This document shows, in pieces, positions 32,301-42,600 of a DNA stretch of 64,000 nt. How positions within the stretch are numbered: the stretch's first letter is position 1; the number at the start of each line of letters is the position of its first letter. The position numbers and the translations under genes were made by a program. The stretch covers positions 1,141,001-1,205,000 of the forward strand of contig WPIO01000057.1 of assembly GCA_009760855.2 (NCBI GenBank), given 5' to 3'. Source of the DNA: Cristatella mucedo. Its lineage: Eukaryota; Bryozoa; Phylactolaemata; Cristatellidae. Under the pieces are notes generated by a model. It did no database searches and was not told the DNA's origin. It was given only the letters and a program-made list of their open reading frames with translations.

Positions 32301-34339
32301 GGTCTGAAAGATACGCGATGGACAAAAAGAGCACACACGACTCAGTGGTGAACTTGCCCACAATGAGAAACAATTCGGCACAAGCAGTTCTGGCAGTAAT
32401 TGTAAAAGTGCCTCGAGCAACTCCTAGCAACGAACGTGTAATGTAACGAAGAGGAAGCAGCAAGGATCACAGACATGGTTGCTCTGCGAATTTTCAATCA
32501 AGCATCACACATCAAACATCACATAGCATGTACAAGTGTACATACTTATGTATCTCCATTTGTAAGTCCACAAAGACAACGCGAGTGTTAGGTAGGAGAG
32601 TTTAGTATAGCACATTCACAGCCTAAGAGACTTTCGGTACGCATCCGGTAGCCAACAGACTTCACCTTACACAACAAAGAGAAATTGAGCAGCATAGCAG
32701 AGTCAGGAGAGCAGTTGAGGTGGTGGGTAGCTTGAAAGTAGCAGCTCAGGATGGCTGGTAATGATGTGCCATAGTGGGCAGCAGGAGAGTAGTTGTCGTT
32801 GCGTAAGAATCATGGAAGCGAGTTCGACAGTCTAGGACCTGCAGAGCAAAGGCTTCTGTCGCCAACGGTCTTTAAGCAGACTAAAAGAACAGCTAATTTA
32901 TTGTTCATGCAGGACCTGAGGGCACGAGGAGGCTGAAACTTGTGCAGCAGTTCAGCTAGGTATGAAGGAGCCAAGCTGTGCCAGGCCTTATGGATCAGCA
33001 TAAGAACTTTGCCCTGTATCTGTTGATCAACCGGCATCCATCCTAGCTCTTTTAGCAAAGGAGACACGTGGTCAAACCTCTGGCATTTGCAAACTAGCCG
33101 TGCAGCCATATTCACAGCCAGCTGTGGTGGCCTAGTGGCTTTTTTCCGTAGCCCAGCCAAAAGGAAATTACAATAATCTAGCCGAGACAGAACTAAGGAG
33201 CTAGTTAAATTCTTTGCAAGCCACCGTGGAAGAAAGCTCCTTATATTAGATAGGGATCGGGCGTGATGGCTAGCTGTAGAAGCAGTCTTCTGAATGAAGC
33301 TTTTAAAATGTTGGGAGCTGTCGAAGACGACACCTAAATTTCGAGCAGATGGTGATGGTCGCACAACAGCATCACCTATTAGAAGAGCAAAGCCTTCTAG
33401 TCCAGCCACACGCTTAGGGTGTCCTATGAGCAGCAGTTCCGTTTGATCGTCGTTTAGTTTCAGGAAATTTAGCGACATCCAGGATCGAATGTCGGCAAGG
33501 CAAGCATTATTTTTATCAGTCGTGTCAGCAGACTCCGACGGTTTAAATGAGAAATACAGCTGAGTATCATCAGCACAAAAGTGATGTCTTATTCCATGGA
33601 CCCAAATCCCTTTACCCAGAGGTATAAATGGAGAAGAGCAACAGACCGAGGACGGACCCTTGTGGGACTCCGTTGATGACAGGTGGCTGGTCTGGTGGAT
33701 GAGACCACACCCCAAGCAACACAGATTGAACCCGATCGGACAAGTACGATTTAAACTACGCCTGTACCTTGTCTGCCAGACCGATCGTTGGTCTCAATCG
33801 TTCAAGTAGGATATCATTAACACGCACATTGGCGCGGGCGGGCGCGAAATGCCCGTGCCTTTATCAGCCAGCAGGAGCCGAGCGATGGCATACATAATGA
33901 TCGGCACAACGTGAGAGCACTCGAATAGCTTACTCATGGGGTGGAGTATACGGCACGCAAAATGGATCGGCGACTCTATAGTACACATCGCACGCTAAAT
34001 ATATCTCAATTACAATTCATTCGTATCATGTAGACCCTGAACGATGACCCATTTAGACGCACGCTAAGACGCAATCGCTACTATTTGCGTGTCATTACAA
34101 TCCATACGGGTATATAATGCCAAAATAGCGAACATAAACACGCGACGGAGCTAACCGAACCAGTCCAAGCCAGGGCACGCAAGGATCGTTACGGCGAATA
34201 AGCGGGTTAGCACGGCTATGCGTTACAAGCAACCTGAAATTCCCGGGTTAGGAATCTGCGAATAAGCCCTGAAACGGACGGCCGCCAAAGCACACCGCAA
34301 TGGTCTACTACTCACTTACCGGTTCTTCAATCGAACCAT
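26022..34339 (-). CDS. POP5: POP5, ribonuclease P/MRP protein subunit (complete, 4 exons)
   Basis: POP5 is a small protein of the nuclear RNase P and RNase MRP ribonucleoproteins. It helps hold the catalytic RNA core that trims tRNA 5' ends and processes rRNA. Exons (minus, 5' to 3'): 34320-34339, 29231-29379, 26257-26394, 26022-26167. All splice sites are GT/AG and phases 2, 1, 1 match, giving about 150 residues (human POP5 about 163, from memory). It starts MVRLKNRYILAEVVF. The core has VKYINPYTRMVMVRVRRG and STVHVSGTIRSCQKFLIKHG. The protein ends SLPSSLPDR. The start was found because exon 2 needs a 2-nt leftover before its GTAC, which the distant CG|GTAAGT donor at 34319 supplies. It is complete with no disabling change. 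The short acidic tail of vertebrate POP5 is absent. Confidence 0.94.
26565..26705 (+). mobile_element. tRNA-derived SINE (SINE-2), well preserved tail
   Basis: 'tttggtccagtggtgaaggt' (A-box side) and 'gtgggctcgagccctgtggc' (B-box side) are followed by GTGAAGCGCCTGAATAGAG and GTTCTCTTAGGGCGCTATAT, then an AT-rich end. The two arms AGCGCC and GGCGCT pair perfectly, and the inner AGAGA/TCTCT pairs too. It lies in POP5 intron 2. Confidence 0.85.
26710..27560. other. POP5 intron 2, unannotated
   Basis: This includes a GAAA-rich run near 26825 and a GC-rich patch at 26980-27160. Reading frames on both strands are unsupported and I recognise no protein. Confidence 0.4.
27565..27840 (+). mobile_element. 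tRNA-derived SINE (SINE-1) with duplicated tail
   Basis: The head is 'ccgtaatggcttactaggta' with the perfect B box GGTTCGAATCC. The body is 'gtggtgatagaggtaaaggc', then 'gttgctatacaaaa' and a GCTGTTAAATCAGC mini-hairpin. The last part, from 'aagtggtggctcttctg' to the second GCTGTTAAATCAGC, is a partial repeat of the body and tail. It lies in POP5 intron 2. Confidence 0.8.
28050..28345 (-). mobile_element. LINE family A fragment
   Basis: The minus-strand match includes 'tgttttaaatgtcaagttag', 'tatgggagcatacgaactga' and 'tgaacgagttgagaca', which correspond to the end of ORF2 in the copy at 29560-31030. 'agagaactaaatctctttct' near 28097 is part of the hairpin. Confidence 0.65.
28970..29095 (-). 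mobile_element. LINE family A solo 3' tail beside POP5 exon 2
   Basis: (ATA)n is followed by 'aaagcgccctcagagaactc' and 'aatctctctctctaggcgct', then 'ttgctgcaaaggg'. This near-perfect hairpin tail ends about 140 bp downstream of the POP5 exon 2 donor, in intron 2. Confidence 0.85.
29231..29379 (-). CDS. POP5: POP5 exon 2
   Basis: Encodes YILAEVVFPSSQRILALHVT then EKEVYHCVHDAVELAYGDYG and IGSIKASLS. The acceptor is GTTCAG|GTAC, with incoming phase 2 completed by the CG of exon 1, and the donor is TTCCG|GTGAGC in phase 1. Confidence 0.93.
29560..31030 (-). mobile_element. LINE family A, longest copy (RT core to 3' tail), L2/CR1-type
   Basis: Minus-strand frames, broken by frameshifts, read in order: LSAAFDTIA.. 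(about 30800), GxxLGPLLF.. then FHFYADDTQLYLCF (about 30590-30660, the intact YADD catalytic box), NFLKLNDDKSNLLVMG (about 30460), FPDLHWLPI.. and SYSPKASNSLPTHI..LKTRMF at the C-terminus (29783-30493). The 3' UTR, the hairpin ('tagtgccctcagagaactg') and an ATA tail end near 29560. The 5' end, including any endonuclease domain, is not visible. It is inactive because of frameshifts and lies in POP5 intron 1. Confidence 0.85.
31525..32080 (-). mobile_element. LINE family A, 3' truncated copy
   Basis: 'ataatagcacatttgatata' and 'gcgccctcagagaactcttt' mark the tail (one hairpin arm is partly deleted). The UTR ('cagcatgcaagcatggttag') and the ORF2 end ('gtcgggagtgagttccaggc') follow. It lies in POP5 intron 1. 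Confidence 0.8.
32540..33900 (-). mobile_element. LINE family B, best preserved copy, with a 301-codon ORF2 remnant
   Basis: A minus-strand open frame from 33715 to 32810 encodes the end of an L2/CR1-type RT and the region after it. It has FCADDTQLYFSF (catalytic Asp pair about residues 49-50, with Cys where Tyr/Phe is usual), CLADIRSWMSLNFLKLNDDQ, LGVVFDSSQHFKSF, RWLAKNLTSSLVLSRLDYCN, KELGWMPVDQQIQGKVLML and GPRLSNSLP. The 3' UTR runs to about 32540 with 'tgtatctccatttgtaagtc', matching the (ATTAC)n end of family B. The long open frame suggests it is younger than other copies. It lies in POP5 intron 1. Confidence 0.88.
34320..34339 (-). CDS. POP5: POP5 exon 1 (20 coding nt, MVRLKNR)
   Basis: ATG at 34337-34339 (minus) opens MVRLKN plus two bases of Arg, then the strong donor CG|GTAAGTGAG. 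Known POP5 proteins begin MVRFK.RY (from memory), which fits. The exon was assigned by phase and by this N-terminus. The intron to exon 2 is about 4.94 kb. Confidence 0.85.
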
Positions 34340-34900
34340 GCTAGCCGGTCTGGGCAACCTTGCCCTACACTGAATGTGAAGGCCGCTCACCCGTCGAGAT
34401 CGTCCGAGCTCGGGCACGATCGACGCCGATTGATACACGCAAATACGGCGCACCTACTAGGAGCTTGTCCGCCCAGTTTTTTCGGGCCCACAGTAGGCGG
34501 ATATTGTGTCCCCAAAAATACGCTGCACGACTGAGGACTGGATTTCCGCACGCGAGCCGATAGCCAAGCTATCGCTTTGCCGGCTGTCGGCGACCGCGCA
34601 ATTTCCTGCGACCAATTTCAAGCCAAGCTAGCGTCTCGCTCGTGTCGCTCCTCCTTCAAACGTGGCCGTCGATGGTTGTGATATGAGATGCCATCGATGA
34701 GATGACACCGCTTTGGTCCAATTCGGAGGAGCTGCACTGGAGAACGCTCGCTGGGCGGCTCTTCAGCTTCGCCTCGGCCGTCGCATCGGTAGACCGATCG
34801 AGTTGAAGAAAATCCTGGAAGAAGCAGCGGCATCCGGGAATCCGTTGTTGAGACTGCCCGTGGAATGCGCGCTCAATGTCGAGTGAGCTCCTAAGAACTC
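34340..34900 (-). promoter_or_regulatory. GC-rich segment upstream of POP5 (5' UTR and likely promoter)
   Basis: CpG-rich, unique-looking DNA lies directly upstream of the POP5 start codon. I see no TATA box with confidence. Reading frames here are short and unsupported. Confidence 0.4.
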
Positions 34901-35499
34901 GTGAAACGACTATGACGATACCCTTGCATTGATTGCCATGTCCAGAAGAACCAGGCTGAAACTGACCGACTGGCCTGATTTGTAACGGAAGCCGTCTGCA
35001 CTGGCGCCTCTTTCTGCAGCATGCCGAGGTAAAATGAAGACTATAGTGGCAATCGCCGCTCGCTCTTCTCTCTCGATTTCAAGCCGTTTGCAGTCCCCTC
35101 GAAGATTTTAAATCTCTGAATTGACTTTAAAAATCTCTTGTTTTGAATCACTCATCTGCAAGTTGCCAGTAGCGGCAGTAATCTTTCCCCCAGTTATCCA
35201 GGCCTGACGATTTCAAATTTTTCTCACCTCATTTCGACCATATGCTCCAGCAATCGTCATTTCCTCGTTCCGTGTTATTTTCATTTATTTTTTAAGCCCA
35301 ACATACCTCTTAGATTCAATACTTTGGGCACTGGCTAATAATTAATTTCCTCTTGTGGCTCGCGTTCACAGCCCTACTTACAGTAAAGGTATTGGTTTCG
35401 CCCGACTTGCCCAGCCAACGCCCGCTTCCGCCCGAGAATAGCAAACGCACTTTTGGACGCGTTCAGAAGTTCCCCATCTATATAGGAGAGCTGGATTTT

Positions 35500-38080
35500 T
35501 CGCTGACCCATGGCAACCCGAGAAGGTTTCGTCGTCTCATTTGGTAAAGAAAGACAAGCGAATCTGGAAGACTATCTGGACGTGTTCGAACGGTACGTGC
35601 GAGTACCCCATGAGATTCCGGTAGATTGCCATAAAGCCGTACTTCGGAGTTGAATCAAAACTAAGGTAAACGCGTTGCTGCGCGGCCCTGTATCAACGGC
35701 TAAAACCTCGGATAACAGCCCGTTGGAACTCACGCAGGCGCTTTCAGACCATCTTGTGCCAGTACCGCTTGAAATCGCTTAAGCCTTCAAGTTTCACTGT
35801 CGTCATCAATGACCAGGCAAAACGCCGAGAGAATGTTTAGCCGCCGTGCTGCGGATTCGGCCAATTCTTGCCGCGAAAGCTCTGCGAACCAGCTGCCGAG
35901 TGGCCTTCCTTGCAATTCCAGTCTGTAAAAGCCGTTCACAGTGAAATTCTTACCGTTGGCGATAGCCTTAGACATTGCGACAGCAGCAGAGCAGTCGCAA
36001 AAAGAGGTCGCTGCTGCGATGGAAAAAGGACCGGGCATTCAGCTGCCGCACCTTTGCCTGTTGAAGCAGAGTGAACGGGGGCCGAATTCTCAGCCAATCG
36101 CCCGCGAATGCGCCTCTTGCGGCTCAACCTAGCAGCACGAAAAGCTCAACTGTCCTCATTAGCCGCAACGCTTGCCACAGCTGCATATTATACTCCAAAA
36201 AGTCTGTAGACGTCAAGAACGGCATCCAATGCGGGCGTCGGGAGCGGCGTCAACCAGAGCGAGATATTCGCTCTACAACAGCTTCGAAGACGTTAGACTA
36301 GTGTCGATCGACTAGACGACGTCGCTTTCGTTCATTCTGCGAGACGCGAGACCAGCAAACCGTGCATGGTAAGAGTCAATACTGAAAGAACACCCATTCG
36401 CTTGGAATTCGACGCTTGACCGAGTATTTTCTTTTACGCTACACTTGCAGGAGTATAAGCGAGTCGGTCCTTACCTCATCCTGGAGTCTACCCATACTAC
36501 GCTACGATCGTACGGTGCTACTGCTGAGATATCTCCTGCTGGCGTTATTCATCCACAGGCCGAATACAAAGGAAGAAACTCCATGCTTGAATGTTTGTCC
36601 TTGTCGAAACCGAGGTACCGCTGTTCGGCAGAGAATGGGTGGCGGCTTTCGAACTTGACATCAGAAAAACGATTTATACGCATTCTATTGACTGTACATC
36701 GAGACTTAGACGCTCTTCTACCATATTATTCATTTTGTTTGTTTTTCAAGCATGGTTTTACTTACCATTAAATTGCATTTCACTTTGCAGCAAATGTAAA
36801 GCGCCTAGAAAGAGATTAAGTTCTCTGAGGGCGCTTTATAAAGTGCATTATTATTATTATTATTATTATTCTACCATAGAATGGCGATCTCTTCCACCGG
36901 ACGCTGTGCGTAAGTTCAGCAGCGTCAAAGCGAAGTCACATGTTCGAGAAAATGGTGTACCCGTGCATATTAAGTACAGGGAACCGTGCCATTGGCGACA
37001 CGCGAGGCAGTAGAGGCTGAGCTAAACAGAATACTCTCTGACGGAGTCATTTCGCTGATTGAGCAGAGCGAATGAGAGACTCCAGTAGCGATAGTAAGTA
37101 AGCTCGACAGCTCGATCCGCCTGCGGGCACTACAGAGCGACGCTGAACTTTCTGCTAATGATTGACCCATATCCAACGGCTTCGATAGACGATGTGCAGG
37201 AGAAATTAAATGGTGGGACCTTATTTTCAAGGCTAAACCTATCCCGTGAATTTACGCAGATCGAGCTTAAGGAAGCGTCCAAAGCTTTCGCTACCATTGC
37301 GACGCACCAGGGTCGGTTTAAATACAGCCTCCTACCGCTTGGTGTTGCCTCCGCTCTCGCTATTCATCGAAGAGCTACGGATAGCTCGTTCTCTTGGGTT
37401 CCTGGCGTATTTTGCTACCAGGACGACATTTTCTGATAGGAAAGGACCACCGAACTTCCTATATGCTTAATCTTGCTTTGGTGTTGGCAAAATTACAAGG
37501 CACTAGCCTCCGAGTAATTAGAGAGAGAAGTGCGCCTTCTTAAAACCGTCTGTAGTATACCTTGGGCATCAAATTGACAAAAAGGCATACATCTCACGGA
37601 GGACACAGTAGCAGCCATGAAAAACGCCCCGCCGCTTACCGACTTAAGAGGCTTCTGGTCATTTATAAGGATAGTGCAATACTGTCACAAGTTCTTGCCC
37701 AACCTGGCACAGGTATTGTATCGATCTCGTATTGTATAGATCGTGTACGAAATACTTCAAAAGCAAACCCGGTTGCTATGGACTTTCCCCAGCCAACAGG
37801 CTTTCACAAGTCAAAGAAATGATTAGCTCCAAAAGCGTCCTGGCAGAATACAACCCCAATGAAATACTTTTGCTAGCTTGCTCTGCGTCATCTTATGAAC
37901 TGGGTGCTGTTTTATCTCATCGATTAGCCGATGGACAGGAGCGCCCCATCTCCTACGTTTCGCGTACACTGTCCACCAGCGAGAAACACTATTTGCAGAT
38001 TGAGATGGAGGCTATGTCACTAATTTTTGGCGTTATGGTCTTTCATCTATATTTACATGGATGTAGTTCCTGCTGCTAAC
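35500..38080 (+). pseudogene. Ty3/gypsy LTR-retrotransposon remnant (gag-pro-RT-RNase H)
   Basis: A gag-like start (MATREGFVVSFGKERQANLE..YLDVFERYV) is at 35510-35650. A zinc knuckle (CASCGS..HEKLNC with a stop inside) is near 36110-36160. The protease end PLFGREWVAAFELD is near 36620. After a LINE insertion come VPVHIKYRE, then a gypsy RT with GGTLFSRLNLSREFTQIELK, THQGRFKYSLLPLGV and VPGVFCYQDDIF (37158-37436). The RNase H start, ACSASSYELGAVLSHRLADG and RPISYVSRTLSTSEKHYLQI, is at 37800-38060. No integrase and no paired LTRs are seen. Many frameshifts and stops make it dead. Confidence 0.85.
36770..36872 (+). mobile_element. LINE family A 3' tail inserted in the gypsy element
   Basis: 'tttgcagcaaatgtaaagcg', then 'agagattaagttctctgagg' and 'gcgctttataaagtgc' lead into (ATT)n. 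The hairpin at 36798-36837 has an 8-bp perfect outer stem. The insertion separates the protease end from the RT of the gypsy remnant, so it is younger than that element. Confidence 0.88.
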
Positions 38081-38900
38081 CACGTGGGGGAGTGGGTCTG
38101 TGGGCGTAGCATCGCCACCGTGTTGCCCCGCCCTAGCCTGACAGGGCAGTAGTGCTTAACGTCTCTGCGGCCGGGAGCCTACCGCTGATTGGGGGAGGCT
38201 TGCCTGAATGGCCACCCAGTGATGCAATCTTTTCCCGCCACTCTCTCGATCAGCTCCCGGAGTCGCGAGTGGACGTGTCATCCGTCTCCGGCTCGCAGAC
38301 GTGTACTGCCTATGAATTTGATCGATTACATCTTGTAGAGAGGTCAGTGACTCCTTTTGCTATCGGTGCTTGCTGCACCTCGTACGCGCTCGTCAACCTT
38401 CCGGGCGTTAAGCTGGAGACGACCCCTACAGGTCCACCTGATAAGCCCAGCCACCGCCCTCTTCCGGCAAAGAACAGCGGATCCATTGTTTGGGCGTGCT
38501 CAGCTGCCCATCAACTAGCACGGTAGCCGCTGCGACCCGGTTACTCATTCCGTAAAAACGGGCTTCTGTCTGAGCCGTCTTTTGCTGTGCGTGACTGCTC
38601 GCACAAATCTAACAGTGCCAATCAATTGGAACCGTGTCACCGGCTGCGTGCGCCGCATGGATGGTTGGAGCGATCTGTAGCTCACCAGTGCATTGTAGAG
38701 CTTTTCGATAGCTTCATGTCCTCGGTATGTGGATAAAGGGTTGCTGTCCTAGTTTTGCTTACGTTTGACGTTGCTTTTTGAATAAAGCCCCTACTCCTCA
38801 TGTGGAAACATGAAAATGATAATAAAATGTTATATTAAAGAGCGATTGCGACCTTAATTCGCATTCATTCAAGCTTCCGGGACAGTAGCTCTCTCAAGGA
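38081..38900. other. Unassigned segment between gypsy remnant and LRGUK
   Basis: It may include gypsy 3' sequence. A frame at 38152-38526 (+) is open for 124 codons without recognisable similarity. 'gaataaagcccct' near 38780 and 'aataaaatg' near 38820 are possible plus-strand poly(A) signals, which would fit an LTR or a 3' end. No LTR pair was found. Confidence 0.35.
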
Positions 38901-38984
38901 AATGGCTGTCGGCTCCGAAGGATGAATCCCGGCGACGATTCGCAGACAGCACGCTGAGAAAGCCACGTTGCAGCCTGCTCGTCT

Positions 38985-39203
38985 TCAGTGCTGGGCGATG
39001 GTTCGCTTGGGCGATATAGGGGGCAGAATGTTGAACTTGCCAGAGCTAGGTAGCGTGCTGCTGCTCTTAATGTCCACCGGAGTGACGCTCGATCCTTCAG
39101 TGCCGCTGGGTACCGTCGAACTGGACTTGCCACGAGATTGGGACTCGCTCTTCGACGTAACTTTGGTGCTGGCGCTGCTACTTTTGCTACCGTTCTTTGT
39201 GCC

Positions 39204-39293
<90 letters not shown>

Positions 39294-39695
39294 GCCACTG
39301 CTGCTGCTACTGCTGCTGTCACTGCTGCGATGGGTGTTGGTCGAAGTCTTCTCGGTCGACGCCGAAATAGTCTCCCACGCTTCGACGGGGAGTGGAGAAG
39401 GTTTGCCATCTCGGTCCAGTCCAAGCTGAGTGCTGAGCTCAGCAGGGGCAGTTCGTGGCAGCCTGCAAGGCAGAACGAGGTCAAGACCGCCGCGAGTGGC
39501 AAAGACAGTTCGCGTCTCGCAGGGCATACGCATAGCGGTGCCGAATGGAGGCTCTCCAAGCACAGGCAGAACCGAGCGCTCGTTTCGCGATAGGCAGAAG
39601 CAAGAGACGGCACGCCGGCCGCTGCCGATGCCCCTGCCTCTGCCGCTGCTAGGACACTCTGACTTCGTGAATACCTTGGTGCTTCTACGTACCAA
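38985..39695 (-). CDS. LRGUK: LRGUK probable last exon with poly-serine run
   Basis: A 236-codon open frame follows the acceptor CTCTGCCAG|TTG at 39696. It is phase 0, matching the phase-0 donor of the exon at 42607. It contains basic/Ser-rich sequence, then about 35 serines encoded mostly by AGC repeats (plus-strand (CTG)n at about 39205-39320) broken by two Gly codons. It ends ILPPISPKRTIAQH. The link to LRGUK is inference from splice phase, position and lack of any other gene; a further small exon between 42607 and 39695 is possible. Confidence 0.65.
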
Positions 39696-42600
39696 CTGGC
39701 AGAGCTCTTTTTTCGATGGAACAAATAAGGAATAGTCTAGGGAGCTGGCTTTGGAATAGCTGCAAAAAAGAGCCTCGAGACGATTGAGGCGATTAGTCGC
39801 TTGGCCTGATTGGCCAATTGCATAGTACCCAGGCTAGGTTCGGTTGTCTGCGACGAGACGGCTGTAATGTCGTAAGGGTCGCAGGCTGGGCTGGGGTCTG
39901 ACCTACGGATATGGCCGGATGTGCGGTGACGAGAGGTCACCGGGGCTCTCTTGGGTAATGGAAGTTGGCCGACTAAGTCGTGGTGTCGGACGCTCCCGGT
40001 CTCGCCGAGTGATGCACCTGGATGGGTGCAGGCGTGCTCCGGCGATGCAGAGACGCACGCAAGGCAACGAGCGCCCAAGGACTGAGCGGAGCGGGATAAG
40101 ACGCTCGCTGTTGCGACTTGTACATTCCGCGTTCCCCACGTAGCGTGTTCGTGGCCCCCCGTGAGTTGGCGTCTTTCGGCGGAACCTCTTGACTGTGGTA
40201 GACGTCGACTCCGACTAGCCAATCAGTTACTTAGCTAACCGGATCTTTGACGGCGTACGCTCGTACTGTTGGAACACAGTCGGTACAACGGCGGGACTTC
40301 GGAAGCCGACTGAGCAACTAACACGTTTGTTCACGCTTGCGGCGTCGTCTTGCGCCCCTATAGCTTACTTTGTATAGGACCCTCCCTGTAGACTTGTTTA
40401 GTTCCCCTGTTGTTGTTGGCGAACGCGATATTATAAAGAGGTTTAACCCGACGGCCGCTCGACTTACCCCAGGTCAGCGGCACGGCGAGCGGCGGCGTGG
40501 CTTGGAGGGAAATCTGCCTCTGATCCCTGAATCTCGGCTACAGTATTTTGGCTTCCGATAGTCAGAGTGGTTGGCCTATTACTTTAGCTAACAAAATCGT
40601 GACCCTTTTCTTTTGGCGCTTTAAGTGAACGAAATCACTTTCCAAGCGTTCTGCGTTTGCTGCAAAAGAAGAAAGGCACATTTTTTTCGTGATAGCAGGC
40701 ACAGAATCACCCTGCATAAAGTCATATTGGACAATTAACAAGAACAAAGCAAATGCTTTGAAGAGCAGGCGGGTTGCTCGATTCTTTTTAAATGTCTTCG
40801 TGGCGTCAGTCGGGAGATCAGTTTCAGGGCTTAGGATCGTATGAACTGAAGGCACGGTCTCTAAAGGATTAGAGGTTTGTTAAAGGCACAAGTAACCATC
40901 TTGAGTCAAAGAGCCGTGGGTACGACGACTAGCCTCTTTAAATAACTGTTCGGATAGGGTAAGTGAAAGCGAGAGCATTAAGGAGCATTGATGGGAGTGA
41001 CAAAACCTTGAAGTCGATCAGCTGCATATTGACTGAGGTGCGTGAGGGAGCGAGTGCATGTCGGCGAGAAGTTTTTCTATGCGACAGTTACAATATTTAC
41101 GACGGATAGACATGGCGTATATTTTTACTTCTACTGTAAGCGTCTTATTGCATCAGTTGGAAGACCTGCTAGTAATGAGTTAGATGTTTAGATGGGACAT
41201 CATAATGACGGACCATCATGGCTGTGGTATCCTTATCTAGAAAGACCCGTATTATTGCAAACGGTACGTTACTGAAAGTGGGCAGACTTGATTTTTGAGT
41301 TGATCTAGTCATCTAATAAAAAGTCACTTTGGTAAAGGAGGCCAGATTTTGTATCGAGGCTACAGGGGGGGGGGGAGAAAAGCTGAACGAGCCATTTTGA
41401 GGGTTATGCTTTCCAATTTCTGAGTAAAACTAAGTTTTTATATAACAAGTAAGTTAGTTGTATCGTCATTCAATTATAGAGAGTTATCCAAGTGTGAATA
41501 AATGTCAGCAAATATTTGCAGCAAAGGAGTTGAAAGCTAGGTCTAAGCCTAGGGGCAAGGTGCTTGCTCTCCACGACCCACGTCGAGGGTTTGAGTCCTA
41601 CAGCAGGCAACGCTTAATTGCCAATCTCAGTCGCTAATGATAGCCATCGAGGCTCTTTTGAGGCTATATAAGTGATGCAGTTAGATCAGCTAACCGCCGG
41701 GGCGCCGCTCGATATAACTAGTAGGATAGCCCCTTCAGCGCAGTTACGCAAAGTGCCTACCGCAGCTCTACTACTGGTTGCGGCAAGACCACGATCCTAT
41801 CCCCACCCCTCCTCGAACCGCTCTTCCGCTGCTGCTCTGCTGCGTGCCGGCCGCCGCTACTATGCGTATATTCGGAGCGCCGGATGCCACTGGTAGGGGG
41901 GATAAAGCTTGCATGAACAGTGTGCTGCAATCAGTTCACTTCGAAAGGAGCCCCCCTACCGGAAGCAGCTTGCCAGAAGATATCTTCGCGGATAGTTATT
42001 CTTACGCGCGTAAAAGACGCCATTGTTTTCAATGTCGAATGCCAGCCGCAGTCTTGATGGAAGAGCGGCGTGCCCATGTGCGGTGAGTTCGCCCGCTTTC
42101 CGCCGGTCGCTCACCTGTCAAAAATTTTCTCGTATAGCGCGGGCATGTATCCAGCGACGGCATTTCTCGCGAAGAATTTCCTTCTTTCAAAGGAAGCCTC
42201 GAGCTACAATATAGAAGAGCCGCGTTAGATAACGGCCACTTGGCTAAGATGGCAACCCAGCGGCGGCTCGGCGTCTAAGAATCGTCCGCGAAGCGCATTC
42301 AGGCTGCTTCCAGCGCCATGAGACAATTCCCTCGACCTCTTCGCTGCACGCGAAAACATCCGGCGCCAGAGTTTCAATTGTCGAGCAATTTTCGTCACAC
42401 AGAAAATTATTTTCGTAACCGCAGTCTGCGAGGATCAAATTTTTGTTCGCGATAGCTCTGCGGCGTCGAGCGTCCCTCTCGTGGCACGCCCGGAGACGGA
42501 GCGTCTTCCGTGTCGCTAACGGCAAACGCCAAAGGGCTATTGTCGAGCGAGCGATCGACACTAAAGCAGACGCGAACGTGAACAGTCCGCAGGAAGCCGC

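Noticed and set aside
38894-39593. Poly-Leu (plus) and poly-Ala (both strands) reading frames
   Set aside because: Shadows of the CAG repeat; only the poly-Ser minus frame has a phase-compatible acceptor and a natural stop.
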